Both the position numbers and the translations under genes were made by a program. From positions 1,302,001-1,366,000 of the forward strand of contig AP025685.1 in NCBI GenBank assembly GCA_022846635.1: a DNA stretch of 64,000 nt. Reading direction: 5' to 3'. Numbering within the stretch: position 1 is the first letter of the stretch; every line of letters begins with the position of its first letter. The notes beneath the pieces were generated by a model, which was not told the DNA's origin, did no database searches, and was given only the letters and a program-made list of their open reading frames with translations. Below are positions 17,914 through 28,509 of the stretch, one piece after another. This DNA is from Salmonella enterica subsp. enterica serovar Choleraesuis (lineage in GTDB: Bacteria; Pseudomonadota; Gammaproteobacteria; Enterobacterales; Enterobacteriaceae).

Positions 17914-18201
17914 TTACGCGCGAACGAAGTCGATGTGTTGCAGTTTAGGTTTGTACGGATGACGCTGTACAGCCTGAACTTTAGCTTTAACTTCTTTGCC
18001 ATCGATGACCAGAGTCAGGACTTCGCTGTAGAATTCAGCTTTAGCCTGCATGTTCATAACCTGGTCGTGATCCAGTTCGATAGCTACTGCCGCTTCTTTG
18101 CCACCGTAAACGATAGCTGGGAATTTGTTAGCGACACGACGCAGGCGGCGGCTCGCACCCTTACCCTGCTCTTTACGTACTTCAGCGTTGATAGTAAACA
18201 T
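17914..18201 (-). CDS. rplY: 50S ribosomal protein L25
   Basis: 5S-rRNA-binding protein of the large subunit. The start at 18201 ([20 protein letters not shown]) gives 95 residues, one more than in E. coli; the longer upstream frame is untranslated leader. Conserved features include [20 protein letters not shown] and the end [11 protein letters not shown] purine-rich ribosome site (GAGAGAACG) precedes the start. Confidence 0.97.
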   Translation of the reverse strand: MFTINAEVRKEQGKGASRRLRRVANKFPAIVYGGKEAAVAIELDHDQVMNMQAKAEFYSEVLTLVIDGKEVKAKVQAVQRHPYKPKLQHIDFVRA

Positions 18202-18387
18202 CACGTTCTCTCTTCGTATAATGTCTGCCACAGGCGACCCAGCGACAGACCGATTTTCTGCTTTGCGGATGCAAAAGCGGGCGGGATTATAGCCGCATAT
18301 GCCTTTTGCAGCAACGACAAATGGCGGCGAAGGCTGGGAAATCGATGATTGTGAGGCAAACATATAGCCTGTAACCGGGAGGTTTGC

Positions 18388-20145
18388 CTAGCCTCGCAGC
18401 TCATTTGCCCGGCGATACCGCCCCTGATAATCGAATATTTTTTCGCGGACCTGCCAAAAGCGGCCTTTCATGCGGGCAACCACAAAATCAGGATGGCGCA
18501 GAAGTGCACTTTGGGCGACGATCTCTGCGGCATTGAGCCATGGCAGCGGGATGCCCGGTGTGCGGCTATGCGGGCGTAAAAACACTAGCTCAAAGGCTTT
18601 ACGCTGGGCCGGAGTTTGCAGCCGAAAACGCTCGCTGACATCGGCACCATCTTCATCATAGTAAGTCACTTTCAGCCACGGTCCTGCGTCATCCTGACCA
18701 TGATCGAGCGTCATACCGCTACAGCGCAAAACCAGCGCATCTTTAAGCTTTAGTGCCGCTTTCAGCATATCATCCGGGTCCACCAGTACCGCATCGCACT
18801 GATGGCAGCGGCGTGCTGCAATATCATTTTCCGCATCGCAGTGGGGGCAGCTTTTGAAGCGGAAACGGTAGTCACACTGTTCGCGATGTCCATCGTCATC
18901 TTCCAGCCAGCCCTGGCAACGGCGACCAAAATGCTCAAGCAAAGTGCCATCGGCGGCGACCTTTCCCCAAAAGGTATTAGCGAAACCGCAGCCAGGGCAG
19001 AACACCTGTACCGGCACATTGTCGGAGGCGCGTTTCGGTTGGCCGACTTCGGGTGTAAACAGGTCGTGAGCGTTCCCGGCATAGTCCAGAATCAGGCAAT
19101 CCTGTTTATCCGGCGCCAGACGCAACCCGCGCCCGACTATCTGCTGGTACAAGCTAACCGATTCGGTGGGGCGCAAAATAGCGATAGCATCGACATGGGG
19201 AGCATCAAAACCGGTGGTCAGCACCGCCACGTTGACCATAAATCGCAGCCGCTGAGCTTTAAAGTCTTCAATCAGCCGATCCCGCTCAGTTCCTGGCGTT
19301 TCACCGGTAATTAGCGCGCTTCCTGGCTGCGGCAGCAGGGAGAGTATCTCCCGGGCATGTTCGACCGTAGCCGCAAAAACCATCACACCGCGACGGTCTG
19401 CGGTCAGCTCTACTATCTGGCTGATAATATGAGGCGTTATTCGCCGCTGTTGACGCAGTTCATCATTGAGATCTGTTTCGCTGAACAGCCCATTCTCACG
19501 GGCTTTTAGACGGCTAAAGTCATACTGCACTACCGGCATATCTAAGCGCTCGGGCGGCGTGAGGTAGCCGTTTTTTATCATATAGCGTAGCGGGAGTTCA
19601 TAGATGCAGTCGCGAAACAGCGCCTCGGCACTGCCGCGCACCATTCCGTGGTAATGAAACTGATAAATCCAGCCTTTGCCCAGCCGATAAGGTGTTGCTG
19701 TCAGCCCCAGTAGCCTGAGCCGGGGATTATGGGCGCGCAGGGCGTCGAGGATCTGTTGGTACTGGCTCTGCTTGTCATCGCCAATGCGATGGCACTCATC
19801 GACAATAAGGAGTGAAAATGCATCATCGAATGCGTCCAGATTTCGGGCGACTGACTGCACGCTGCCAAACACGACTTTAGCCGACGACTCTTTGCGCTGT
19901 AGGCCTGCGGCAAAAATATCGGCCTCCAGGCCCAATGCTATATATTTAGCGTGGTTTTGAGCCACCAGCTCTTTTACGTGAGCAAGTACTAGCACCCGCC
20001 CGCGAGCAACGCGTGCCAGCTCGGCGATAACCAGGCTTTTACCCGCTCCGGTCGGTAGCACGATAACCGCAGGCGCATCGTGACGACGAAAGTGGGTGAG
20101 GGTGGCATCGACGGCTTCTTGCTGATAGGGGCGTAACTGGTACAA
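18388..20145 (-). CDS. radD: DNA-repair helicase-like ATPase RadD
   Basis: Superfamily 2 ATPase that acts with RecA and SSB in double-strand-break repair; 585 residues (E. coli 586). Walker A PTGAGKS lies at residues 31-37 and the DECH box at 116-119. The helicase C domain shows [13 protein letters not shown] and [14 protein letters not shown] Cys-rich region near residues 390-460 (CPGCGF, CQGW, CDYRF, CPHC, CHQC) looks like zinc-binding motifs. It is divergent from rsuA. Confidence 0.95.
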   Translation of the reverse strand: MYQLRPYQQEAVDATLTHFRRHDAPAVIVLPTGAGKSLVIAELARVARGRVLVLAHVKELVAQNHAKYIALGLEADIFAAGLQRKESSAKVVFGSVQSVARNLDAFDDAFSLLIVDECHRIGDDKQSQYQQILDALRAHNPRLRLLGLTATPYRLGKGWIYQFHYHGMVRGSAEALFRDCIYELPLRYMIKNGYLTPPERLDMPVVQYDFSRLKARENGLFSETDLNDELRQQRRITPHIISQIVELTADRRGVMVFAATVEHAREILSLLPQPGSALITGETPGTERDRLIEDFKAQRLRFMVNVAVLTTGFDAPHVDAIAILRPTESVSLYQQIVGRGLRLAPDKQDCLILDYAGNAHDLFTPEVGQPKRASDNVPVQVFCPGCGFANTFWGKVAADGTLLEHFGRRCQGWLEDDDGHREQCDYRFRFKSCPHCDAENDIAARRCHQCDAVLVDPDDMLKAALKLKDALVLRCSGMTLDHGQDDAGPWLKVTYYDEDGADVSERFRLQTPAQRKAFELVFLRPHSRTPGIPLPWLNAAEIVAQSALLRHPDFVVARMKGRFWQVREKIFDYQGRYRRANELRG

Positions 20146-20293
20146 CGGTGCGTCCGGCAGAGGGTTTGATGGTTATTATGCTATGCCATGAAGCATTAAT
20201 AAATTCAGGTTTTCGAAAAATGCCCCAGGCCGCTATACTGGCCGGCCAGCGTTTCCTTTGGCGCTGGCTACATTTAAAGGCAAAACAATCTCC

Positions 20294-21001
20294 ATGCGAC
20301 TCGATAAATTTTTGGCACAGCAACTCGGCGTGAGCCGCGCTATTGCTGGCCGTGAAATCCGCGCCAGCCGGGTAACTATTGATGGCGAAATAGTGAAAAA
20401 TACCGCATTTAAACTGCTGCCAGAACATGACGTTGCTTATGATGGCAATAACCTTAAGCAGCAAAACGGTCCGCGCTATTTCATGCTGAATAAGCCGCAA
20501 GGTTACGTCTGTTCCACCGACGATCCGGAAAACCCGACCATCCTCTATTTCCTGGATGAACCCGCGGCCCACAAACTGCATGCGGCCGGGCGTCTTGATA
20601 TTGATACCACCGGACTGGTGCTAATGACCGATGACGGGCAGTGGTCGCACCGTATTACTTCGCCGCGTCATCACTGTGAGAAAACTTACCTGGTCGAGCT
20701 GGAGCATCCGATAGCAGACGATGTGGCAGATAAATTTGCCGCCGGGGTGCAGCTACATAACGAGAAGTCGCTCACCAAACCCGCCACGCTGGACGTGATA
20801 ACGCCAACGGAAGTTCGACTGACTATCAGCGAAGGACGCTACCACCAGGTAAAACGCATGTTCGCAGCGGTAGGTAATCGCGTCGTTGGGCTACATCGTG
20901 AGCGTATCGGTGCTATTGAATTAGATCCGACCCTGGAACCAGGGGAATACCGTGAGTTGAGCGAGGAAGAGATCGCCAGCGTTGGCCTGCCGCCAGTTTA
21001 A
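20294..21001 (+). CDS. rsuA: 16S rRNA pseudouridine(516) synthase
   Basis: Converts U516 of 16S rRNA to pseudouridine. Starting at 20294 ([20 protein letters not shown]) the protein has 235 residues (E. coli 231). An S4 RNA-binding domain covers about 1-60. The catalytic domain shows [18 protein letters not shown], where the Asp of RLD is catalytic, and GRYHQVKRM. The stop lies 12 bases before bcr, so the two probably share a transcript, as in E. coli. Confidence 0.96.
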   Translation: MRLDKFLAQQLGVSRAIAGREIRASRVTIDGEIVKNTAFKLLPEHDVAYDGNNLKQQNGPRYFMLNKPQGYVCSTDDPENPTILYFLDEPAAHKLHAAGRLDIDTTGLVLMTDDGQWSHRITSPRHHCEKTYLVELEHPIADDVADKFAAGVQLHNEKSLTKPATLDVITPTEVRLTISEGRYHQVKRMFAAVGNRVVGLHRERIGAIELDPTLEPGEYRELSEEEIASVGLPPV

Positions 21002-21013
21002 CCAGGAGTTTTC

Positions 21014-22210
21014 GTGACCGCCCGACAACAATCATCTGTAGGTCTTGTCGTAATCCTTGGCCTGTTGGCCATGCTGATGCCGTTATCCATCGATATGTAT
21101 CTCCCGGCGCTGCCGGTTATCGCCAGTCAGTTCAATGTGCCGGATGGCAGCGCGCAAATGACGCTCAGTACTTATATTCTGGGCTTCGCGGTGGGCCAGC
21201 TATTCTATGGCCCGATGGCCGATAGTCTGGGGCGCAAACCCGTTATCCTTGGCGGGACGCTGGTGTTTGCGCTGGCGGCCAGCGCCTGCGCAATGTCGCA
21301 GACCGTGGAGATGCTTATTGCTATGCGCTTTTTCCACGGCCTGGCGGCAGCGGCGGCGAGCGTAGTGATCAATGCCCTGATGCGCGATGTTTATTCACGA
21401 GATGAATTTTCCCGCATGATGTCCTTTGTCATGCTGGTGACCACCATTGCGCCACTGCTGGCACCAATGATAGGTGGCGCTATCCTGGTATGGTTTAACT
21501 GGCATTTTATTTTCTGGACTTTAGCGGTCGTGGCGCTGATTGCCTGCGTGATGATAATGCTGTTGATTCGTGAAACCCTGCCTCCAGAACGCCGTCAGAA
21601 GTTTCATCTGCTGACTACCGTAGGCAACTTCGTGGTGCTGTTTCGTCATAAACGGGTCTTGAGCTATATGCTGGCCAGCGGTTTCAGCTTTGCCGGGATG
21701 TTTGCCTTCCTGAGCGCCGGGCCGTTTGTGTACATCAATCTTAACGGCGTGACTCCTCAGCATTTCGGTTACTACTTTGCGCTGAATATTGTTTTCCTGT
21801 TCATAATGACGGTGATTAACAGCCGCTTTGTTCGCCGCTTTGGCGCGCTGAACATGTTCCGCACCGGGTTATGGATTCAGTTTGCAATGGCTATCTGGCT
21901 GGTGGTGTCAACGCTGCTAGGGGTTGGATTCTGGGCGTTGGTATTTGGCGTTGCGGCATTTATTGGTTGTGTGTCGATGGTGGCTTCAAATGCAATGGCG
22001 GTCATTCTCGATGAGTTTCCACATATTGCGGGTACTGCGTCGTCGCTGGCGGGGACGTTCCGGTTTGGTATCGGGGCGATTGTTGGCGCTTTACTGTCGC
22101 TTGCTGTCTTTAACACCGCGTGGCCCATGGTGGCTACCATGGCGCTATGCGCCAGCTGCTCAATAGGTTTTTATCTTTACGCGAGCCGCTCTCATCACGT
22201 TCCTCGTTAA
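21014..22210 (+). CDS. bcr: Bicyclomycin/multidrug efflux transporter Bcr
   Basis: Major-facilitator drug:proton antiporter (DHA1 family), 398 residues with about 12 membrane segments. It has the loop 2-3 motif [14 protein letters not shown] and [17 protein letters not shown] in helix 1. The start is GTG at 21014 behind CCAGGAG. E. coli Bcr exports bicyclomycin, sulfonamide and dipeptides; the same substrates are inferred. It is the last gene of the rsuA-bcr unit, ended by a strong terminator. Confidence 0.94.
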   Translation: MTARQQSSVGLVVILGLLAMLMPLSIDMYLPALPVIASQFNVPDGSAQMTLSTYILGFAVGQLFYGPMADSLGRKPVILGGTLVFALAASACAMSQTVEMLIAMRFFHGLAAAAASVVINALMRDVYSRDEFSRMMSFVMLVTTIAPLLAPMIGGAILVWFNWHFIFWTLAVVALIACVMIMLLIRETLPPERRQKFHLLTTVGNFVVLFRHKRVLSYMLASGFSFAGMFAFLSAGPFVYINLNGVTPQHFGYYFALNIVFLFIMTVINSRFVRRFGALNMFRTGLWIQFAMAIWLVVSTLLGVGFWALVFGVAAFIGCVSMVASNAMAVILDEFPHIAGTASSLAGTFRFGIGAIVGALLSLAVFNTAWPMVATMALCASCSIGFYLYASRSHHVPR

Positions 22211-22236
22211 AAAAAGGCGCGTTTGCGCCTTTTTTT
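22211..22236 (+). terminator. Terminator after bcr
   Basis: AAAAAGGCGC, loop GTTT, GCGCCTTTTTTT, right at the bcr stop. Confidence 0.92.
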
Positions 22237-22529
22237 AATCCATATCAAAAAAAGTTTACAGCATAAACGTAAAATTGTTTCAGTTTTGTAAACTGTAGCT
22301 GCTGTAAAAGTCACATAAATGTATCAAAAAAAGTTGTGTTAATGTACCAAAAGCGGTAAATATAGCGCCTGATCCTGGGGCGCATTAAAATTATAAGCTG
22401 TCGGATCGCTGTATCAGACTCTTTTGTACCAAGAGTGCTCTGATTTCATCTTGTTTGATTACAATTTATAAACATTGAATTAACCTTGTGCGATAATTAA
22501 GCATATTGTGCAGCCTTAGGGAAAAGAGC
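22237..22529. other. AT-rich upstream region of yejG
   Basis: No gene seen. It contains an inverted repeat GTTTACA ... TGTAAAC (about 22253-22291) and two copies of the word TGTA(T/C)CAAAA. It presumably carries the yejG promoter; no named operator recognised. Confidence 0.4.
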
Positions 22530-22874
22530 GTGAATACCTCACAGTTATCTGTCATACATCGCCTGCCGCAGAGCTATCGCTGGCTGGCAGGTTTTGCCGG
22601 TTCGCGTGTTGAACCGATTCCGCCGGGCCGCCAGCCTACTGATAAGTGCCTGGTCGGCCTGAAGCTACTGACCGCGGAAGGAGAAAATGCCTGGCCAGTG
22701 CTAGAGGATTTAAGCCAGGCATTAACCGATATTTCTGTTGCCAGCTCGGTTCTTGAGTGCGAAGGCGAGCCGTGCCTGTTTGTTGAGTGCAACGATGAGT
22801 TTGCCGCAACCTGCCGCCTGAAAAATGTTGGCGTCGCGATTGCCGAGCCGGTAAGCAGTACCGCCCCATTCTGA
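22530..22874 (+). CDS. yejG: YejG family protein
   Basis: Conserved protein of 114 residues, the same length as E. coli YejG. Starting at the GTG at 22530 aligns it with E. coli ([18 protein letters not shown]). Strongly conserved blocks are [12 protein letters not shown] and [13 protein letters not shown], with [19 protein letters not shown] at the end. Function is unknown. The stop is 3 bases from the convergent yejF stop. Confidence 0.93.
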   Translation: MNTSQLSVIHRLPQSYRWLAGFAGSRVEPIPPGRQPTDKCLVGLKLLTAEGENAWPVLEDLSQALTDISVASSVLECEGEPCLFVECNDEFAATCRLKNVGVAIAEPVSSTAPF

Positions 22875-22877
22875 ATA

Positions 22878-24467
22878 CTACGCCAGTGCCAGTAGCTGGC
22901 GGGTATACTCTTGCTGCGGGTGTTTAAAGACTTCCCGACACAGACCCTGCTCAACGACCTGCCCATCACGCAGAACCACCACCTGATGACATAAAGACTG
23001 GATAACCCGCAGATCGTGGCTGATAAAAACGTAGGCCAGCCTGTGGCGGGTTTGTAAATCTTTTAATAGGGTTAGGATCTGTTTTTGCACCGATCTGTCC
23101 AATGACGAGGTAGGCTCATCAAGGACAATTAGCTCTGGCTTGAGAATTAACGCCCGTGCGATGGCAATGCGCTGGCGCTGGCCACCAGAGAACTCACTGG
23201 GATAGCGGTAGCGGGTTTGTGGATCAAGCCCAACCTCCTGCATCACCTCACAGACTTGCTGCTCCCGCTGAATGGCGGTAAGAGCCGGCTGATGTACCCG
23301 CAAACCTTCCTCAATGATTTGCAAAGCGTTAAGCCGCGGGTTTAGGGAAGCATTGGGATCTTGAAAGACAACCTGCATTCGTCTGCGTAGCGGGCGCATC
23401 TGCTGGCGGCGGTAGTGGCCGATATTCTCTCCGGCGAATTTGATTTCACCCTCGCTGCTAATCAGCCTGAGTAATGCCAGCCCGGATGTGCTTTTCCCTG
23501 AGCCAGACTCGCCCACCAGCCCCAGGCTTTCCCCAGGACGCAGGCGGAATGACAGTCCCTCGACGCCGCGATGATAGCCGACAATGCGCCGTAACAGCCC
23601 GCGCTGAATAGGGAATTTCACTGCCAGATTATTGACTTCCAGCAAGGGAGAACTAGCCGGGTCGAGCGGTTCTGGCTCGCCGTCCGGTTCGGCATCCAGC
23701 AGCTGGCGCGTGTAGGGATGTTGCGGATGATTTAACAGCTGGTTCAGGCTATTACTCTCGACACAGCGACCGTTGCGCATAACTGCGACATTATCGGCCA
23801 GCTGGCGTACCAGGTTAAGGTTATGGGTAATAAACAGCAGACCCATATTCAACTCCTGGCGCAGCTCATTGAGTAGCGTCAGAATTTGTGCCTGCACGGT
23901 GACATCCAGCGCGGTGGTCGGTTCATCAGCAATCAGCAATTCCGGGCGGGTAAGCAGCGCCATGGCTATCATGACCCGCTGACGTTCACCACCGGAGAGT
24001 TGATGAGGAAAAGCATTCAGACGCTTGAGCGGCGAACGGATACCTACTCGTTCAAGACAGTCGATGATTTCACCACGCGCCGCCTCGCGACGCATCCCGC
24101 GATGAAGCGACAGTACTTCATAAAGCTGCTTTTCCAGGGTGTGGAGCGGATTTAGCGATACCATTGGTTCCTGGAATATCATCGCCATTTTATTTCCGCG
24201 CAGCCCGCGCATGGTCTGTTCTGATGCATCCAGCAGCGATTGTCCGGCAAATAGAATTTTGCCGCCGGGGTAAACTGCCGGTGGCGTAGGCAACAGACGC
24301 ATAACGGAAAGCGCGGTCACGCTTTTACCCGAGCCGGATTCCCCCACCAGTGCCAGCGACTCCCCGCGCTCCAGCGACAGCGAAAGATCATCAACGACCG
24401 TGCGCTGTATGTCGCCCTGACGAAAGGCAATCGAAAGATTATTGATGGTGAGCAGTGAGGATGTCAT
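22878..24467 (-). CDS. yejF: Peptide ABC transporter, double ATPase subunit YejF
   Basis: Powers the YejABEF oligopeptide importer, known for microcin C uptake and, in Salmonella, antimicrobial-peptide resistance. The start at 24467 (MTSSLLTINNLSIAFRQ) gives 529 residues. Two complete ATPase domains are present, each with Walker A GESGSGKS, signatures LSGGERQRV and FSGGQRQRI, and Walker B ELLIADEPTTALD and ELIVLDEPTSSLD. It is the last gene of the operon, 1 base after the yejE stop. Confidence 0.95.
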   Translation of the reverse strand: MTSSLLTINNLSIAFRQGDIQRTVVDDLSLSLERGESLALVGESGSGKSVTALSVMRLLPTPPAVYPGGKILFAGQSLLDASEQTMRGLRGNKMAMIFQEPMVSLNPLHTLEKQLYEVLSLHRGMRREAARGEIIDCLERVGIRSPLKRLNAFPHQLSGGERQRVMIAMALLTRPELLIADEPTTALDVTVQAQILTLLNELRQELNMGLLFITHNLNLVRQLADNVAVMRNGRCVESNSLNQLLNHPQHPYTRQLLDAEPDGEPEPLDPASSPLLEVNNLAVKFPIQRGLLRRIVGYHRGVEGLSFRLRPGESLGLVGESGSGKSTSGLALLRLISSEGEIKFAGENIGHYRRQQMRPLRRRMQVVFQDPNASLNPRLNALQIIEEGLRVHQPALTAIQREQQVCEVMQEVGLDPQTRYRYPSEFSGGQRQRIAIARALILKPELIVLDEPTSSLDRSVQKQILTLLKDLQTRHRLAYVFISHDLRVIQSLCHQVVVLRDGQVVEQGLCREVFKHPQQEYTRQLLALA

Positions 24468-24468
24468 A

Positions 24469-25491
24469 TCAGTAGCTCCGGCTTGGGTCGAAAGCATCGC
24501 GTACCGCTTCGAAGATAAAAATGAGCAGCGACAGCAATGATGCCAGCGCCACAAACGCTGAAATACCCAACCACGGTGCCTGGAGGTTATTTTTACCCTG
24601 TAATAGCAATTCTCCCAGCGATGGCGAACCTAATGGCATGCCAAAGCCTAAAAAGTCCAGCGAGGCGAGGGTTGAGATCGAGCCGCATAAAATAAACGGT
24701 AAAAAGGTCAGGGTGGCGACCATGGCATTGGGTAACATATGGCGAAAAATAATCGTACGATCGCCCACCCCCATCGCCTGTGCCGCGCGGATATAGTCGA
24801 AATTACGGGTACGCAAAAATTCAGCACGCACCACGCCCACCAGTGCCATCCATCCAAACAGCGCAGTAATACCTAACAGCCACCAGAAGCCCGGCTGTAC
24901 CACGCTCGACAGCAGAATAATTAAGAATAGCGTCGGCATTCCCGACCAGATCTCAATAAACCTCTGGCCCAGCAAGTCAATGCGCCCGCCGTAATAGCCT
25001 TGAATCGCACCGACAATAACGCCAACCACGCTGGTACATAGCGTCAGCATCAGGCCGAACAGCAGTGAAATACGCGTGCCGTATAAAATGCGAGCCAGCA
25101 CGTCACCGCCGTTGGCATCGGTCCCCAGCCAGTTAGTGGTCGAAGGCGGTGAGGGGAATGGCCGCGAGCTGGAGAAATTAATGCTGGTGGCTGAAAAATG
25201 GATGGGCGCGCGCAGCATCCAGCCGTGGCTGGCAATTTGCGCCTGAAGCCACGGATCCTGGTAGTCGGCGGCGGTGGCGAACGGGCCTCCAAAATCGCTT
25301 TCAGCGTAATCCATGATGACCGGGAAATACCAATTATCCTGGTAGCGCACCACCAGGGGCCTATCGTTGGCGATAAGCTCAGAACCAAGGCTGAGCACGA
25401 AGATTGCGGCCAGGATCCACAGTGACCAGTAGCCGCGCCGGTTATGGCGAAATCTGGCCCAGCGGGCCTGGTTTACCGGGCTTAGATGCAT
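24469..25491 (-). CDS. yejE: Peptide ABC transporter permease YejE
   Basis: Inner-membrane permease of the YejABEF importer, 340 residues from the ATG at 25491. That ATG overlaps the yejB stop by one base (TGATG). It starts [20 protein letters not shown], with an N-terminal membrane segment, then a long periplasmic insert and five more spans. The ATPase-contact loop is EFLRTRNFDYIRAAQAMGVGD. Very close to E. coli YejE. Confidence 0.95.
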   Translation of the reverse strand: MHLSPVNQARWARFRHNRRGYWSLWILAAIFVLSLGSELIANDRPLVVRYQDNWYFPVIMDYAESDFGGPFATAADYQDPWLQAQIASHGWMLRAPIHFSATSINFSSSRPFPSPPSTTNWLGTDANGGDVLARILYGTRISLLFGLMLTLCTSVVGVIVGAIQGYYGGRIDLLGQRFIEIWSGMPTLFLIILLSSVVQPGFWWLLGITALFGWMALVGVVRAEFLRTRNFDYIRAAQAMGVGDRTIIFRHMLPNAMVATLTFLPFILCGSISTLASLDFLGFGMPLGSPSLGELLLQGKNNLQAPWLGISAFVALASLLSLLIFIFEAVRDAFDPSRSY

Positions 25492-26585
25492 CAATGACGT
25501 CCTTCAAAATCAATGCGCGGATCGACCAGGGTATATGTCAGATCGCTGATAATATTCAGCAGCAGGCCGATCAGAGTAAATATATAGAGCGTGCCAAACA
25601 TAACCGGATAGTCGCGGGATACCGTGGCTTCATAGCCAAGCAGCCCCAGACCATTGAGCGAAAACATCACCTCGATAAGCAGCGAGCCGGTAAAAAACAT
25701 ACTGATAAAAGCGGCAGGGAAACCGGCTATCACCAACAGCATGGCGTTACGAAAGACGTGACGAAATAAAATGTCACGTTCCGGTAGCCCCTTCGCGCGG
25801 GCGGTAACCACGTACTGTTTACGAATTTCATCCATAAACGAGTTTTTAGTCAGCATGGTCAGCGTGGCGAAGCCGCCAATAACCGTTGCCAGCACCGGCA
25901 GAGTGATATGCCATAGATAGTCGGTCACTTTGTTATACCAGGGTAGTTCCGCAAAGTTCGGACTGACCAGGCCGCGTAGCGGGAACCAGTCCAGATAGTT
26001 GCCGCCGGCGAATACTACAATCAACATAATCGCGAATAAAAACGCCGGTACCGCATAGCCCACAATCACTATTGCACTGCTCCAGGTATCGAACCTGCTG
26101 CCGTTATAAACGGCCTTACGGATACCCAATGGAATGGATATCAGATAGATAATCAGCGTGCTCCATAATCCCAGAGAAACAGAGACCGGCAGGCTCTGCT
26201 TAATCAGTGTGATAACAGAGGCGCTGCGAAACAGGCTGTCGCCAAAGTCAAAGCGCAAATAGTCGCCCAGCATTTTGAAGTAACGCTCATGCAGCGGTTT
26301 ATCAAAGCCGTAGCGGTGGGTTATCTCTTTGATTATCTCCGGGTCTAAGCCGCGCGAGCCGCGATACTGGTTATCCCCGGGCTGATTAGCGCCGGGCCGG
26401 GCATAAGTGGCTCCCATCGACTCACCGCCGCCGGGTATTCCGGTGCTGTGACCGAACTGGATAGCGGCAATAGCCTGATCGACCGGCCCGCCAGGCGCTA
26501 TCTGAACGATAAAAAAGTTGATGGTGATAATCGCCCACAGCGTGGGGATTATTAGCAGTAAACGGCGAGCAAGATAAGCGCCCAC
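25491..26585 (-). CDS. yejB: Peptide ABC transporter permease YejB
   Basis: Second permease of YejABEF, 364 residues as in E. coli. N-terminal span [20 protein letters not shown], a periplasmic loop rich in Gly and Pro with [20 protein letters not shown], five more spans, and the coupling loop [15 protein letters not shown]. It is 9 bases downstream of yejA and overlaps yejE. Confidence 0.95.
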   Translation of the reverse strand: MGAYLARRLLLIIPTLWAIITINFFIVQIAPGGPVDQAIAAIQFGHSTGIPGGGESMGATYARPGANQPGDNQYRGSRGLDPEIIKEITHRYGFDKPLHERYFKMLGDYLRFDFGDSLFRSASVITLIKQSLPVSVSLGLWSTLIIYLISIPLGIRKAVYNGSRFDTWSSAIVIVGYAVPAFLFAIMLIVVFAGGNYLDWFPLRGLVSPNFAELPWYNKVTDYLWHITLPVLATVIGGFATLTMLTKNSFMDEIRKQYVVTARAKGLPERDILFRHVFRNAMLLVIAGFPAAFISMFFTGSLLIEVMFSLNGLGLLGYEATVSRDYPVMFGTLYIFTLIGLLLNIISDLTYTLVDPRIDFEGRH

Positions 26586-26594
26586 AAAATCTCC

Positions 26595-28403
26595 TTAACG
26601 TCTTTGTGCCGGTAGCGTTTCCGCTTTATTGACGTCATACCACCAGTTGTCAAAGCCGAGCGCATAGGTGGGGCGAATAGCTGGATGAGAGAACTTATTC
26701 CAGTAAGCCAAACGGTCGCTGGACATATACCACATCGGAATCATGTAATTATTCCAGGTAAGCACCCGATCCAGAGCCCGGCCAAGTGCCAGTAGCTTAT
26801 CCTTGTCACCTTGTGCGGCCAGGATCTTGCTAATCAGTTCGTCCACCACCGGGCTGGTTACTCCCGGCGTATTCCAGGTCGAGTCTACATATTGTGATGC
26901 CCAGATTATCTGTAAGTCTGAGCTGGGCCAGGTCATCGCCCGATAGGTGGTGGGCATCATATCGAAATCACGCTTGCGCAGGCGGTTGGTGAGCTGAGAA
27001 TTATCTACCTGGCGAATAGTCATGGTGATACCAAGACGTTCCAGCGAATGGGCGAAAGGGAGCGCCCACTGATTATTAGCTCCGGCGGCCAGCAGTAGCT
27101 CGAATTTAAAGGGTTCACCGGTTTTGACATTGACCAGCGTTTTATCGCGTAGCTCCCAACCCGCTGATTTCAGCAGCTCCAGGGCTGCCAGCAGGTTTTT
27201 GCGATCAAAACCATCGCCAGTAGATTCCGGAGGCTGATAAATCTGGGTAAATACCTCTGGCGGCAATTTATCTTTAAAGGGGGCCAGCAGCGTCAGCTCA
27301 TCGGCATTGGGATAGGTGCGGGCAGCGTATTCACTGTTCTGAAAATAGCTGTCGGCCCGGCTATAAGCACCATAAAACAGCGCTTTGTTCATCCAGTTAA
27401 AATCAAAGGCGAGGGTGATTGCCTGGCGTACCCGCCGGTCGGCGAACAGGGGGCGCTTAATATTAAATGCCAGCCATCGCGTGTCTTGTGCGGATTTATT
27501 GGGCTCTTCCTCTTTAACGATATAGCCCTGATGGAAGTTTTTACCGGTGTAGAGCGTCGCCCAGTTTTTCGGGCTGCCTTCGGTGCGGAAATCAAAAGCA
27601 CCGGCTTTGAAGGCTTCAAAGGCGACGTTATCATCAAGGTAGTAGTCATAGCGCAGGCTGTCGAAATTCCAGCGTCCCCGGTTAACCAATAAATTCTGCG
27701 CCCAATAGTCCTTAACCCGAGACCAGACGGTATATTGCCCCATTTTCCAGTCGGTAATTTTATACGGACCACTACCGAGCGGTGGGCGAGCGAGCGGCTC
27801 TCCGAGGTTATGATTTTTCCAGAATTTCTCAGGCATGACTGGTAGCGTGAACAGGCTCAGCATCATCTCTTTATTTGGATGCGGGAACTCAAAACGCACG
27901 CTTAGGTTTGAGATAGCTTTTACTGCGACCCCTTTGTAATAAATACGGAACTGGGGCACGCCCTGGGTCATAAACATATTGAATGTAAATGCCACGTCAC
28001 GCGCGGTTATCGGGGAGCCGTCGTGAAAGCGTGCTTTAGGGTTTATCTGCACTTCAGCCCAGGAATAATCACTGGCGTAGCGGGTAAATTCCGCGACCAG
28101 AGGATAGTAGCTGCCCGGTTCATCATCTGAAGTGGTGTAAAGCGGGTCGCAAATAGAGTCGGTGCGAATGCCTGGGTTCCCGCGCAGCGCATAGCGGTTG
28201 AAGTTATCAAAGGTGCCGATGGCGGATAGTGTTATTGCGCCGCCCTTTGGCGCGGCCGGGTTTACGTAATCGAAATGATCGCTATCAATGGCGTATTTAG
28301 GTTCGCCCAAGACTGCGAAGGCATAGCTCTCTTCGATGGGAGCTGCCTCTGCAAGCAGCACCGGCAGGGCGGTGATAATCAGGGCGAGAAAACGCGCAAG
28401 CAT
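26595..28403 (-). CDS. yejA: Periplasmic peptide-binding protein YejA
   Basis: Solute-binding protein of YejABEF. I chose the ATG at 28403 (MLARFLALIITALPVLLAEA) because AAGGAT sits about ten bases upstream; a GTG at 28421 would add six residues. This gives 602 residues (E. coli 604). A signal peptide of about 20 residues ends AEA. The SBP-5 fold is shown by YAFAVLGEPKYAIDSDHFDY, RFHDGSPITARDVAF and ADRRVRQAITLAFDFNWMN. It is the first gene of the yejABEF operon, about 100 bases downstream of pdeN in the same direction. Confidence 0.95.
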   Translation of the reverse strand: MLARFLALIITALPVLLAEAAPIEESYAFAVLGEPKYAIDSDHFDYVNPAAPKGGAITLSAIGTFDNFNRYALRGNPGIRTDSICDPLYTTSDDEPGSYYPLVAEFTRYASDYSWAEVQINPKARFHDGSPITARDVAFTFNMFMTQGVPQFRIYYKGVAVKAISNLSVRFEFPHPNKEMMLSLFTLPVMPEKFWKNHNLGEPLARPPLGSGPYKITDWKMGQYTVWSRVKDYWAQNLLVNRGRWNFDSLRYDYYLDDNVAFEAFKAGAFDFRTEGSPKNWATLYTGKNFHQGYIVKEEEPNKSAQDTRWLAFNIKRPLFADRRVRQAITLAFDFNWMNKALFYGAYSRADSYFQNSEYAARTYPNADELTLLAPFKDKLPPEVFTQIYQPPESTGDGFDRKNLLAALELLKSAGWELRDKTLVNVKTGEPFKFELLLAAGANNQWALPFAHSLERLGITMTIRQVDNSQLTNRLRKRDFDMMPTTYRAMTWPSSDLQIIWASQYVDSTWNTPGVTSPVVDELISKILAAQGDKDKLLALGRALDRVLTWNNYMIPMWYMSSDRLAYWNKFSHPAIRPTYALGFDNWWYDVNKAETLPAQRR

Positions 28404-28509
28404 GATAACTATCCTTTTCACGTAACCTTTTACGCAGCGTCAGGTCATTGTGGCGTAGATCCGGGGCCAAGGTATCTGAATAATAAGGCAGTTATCGCCG
28501 AATGTGCAA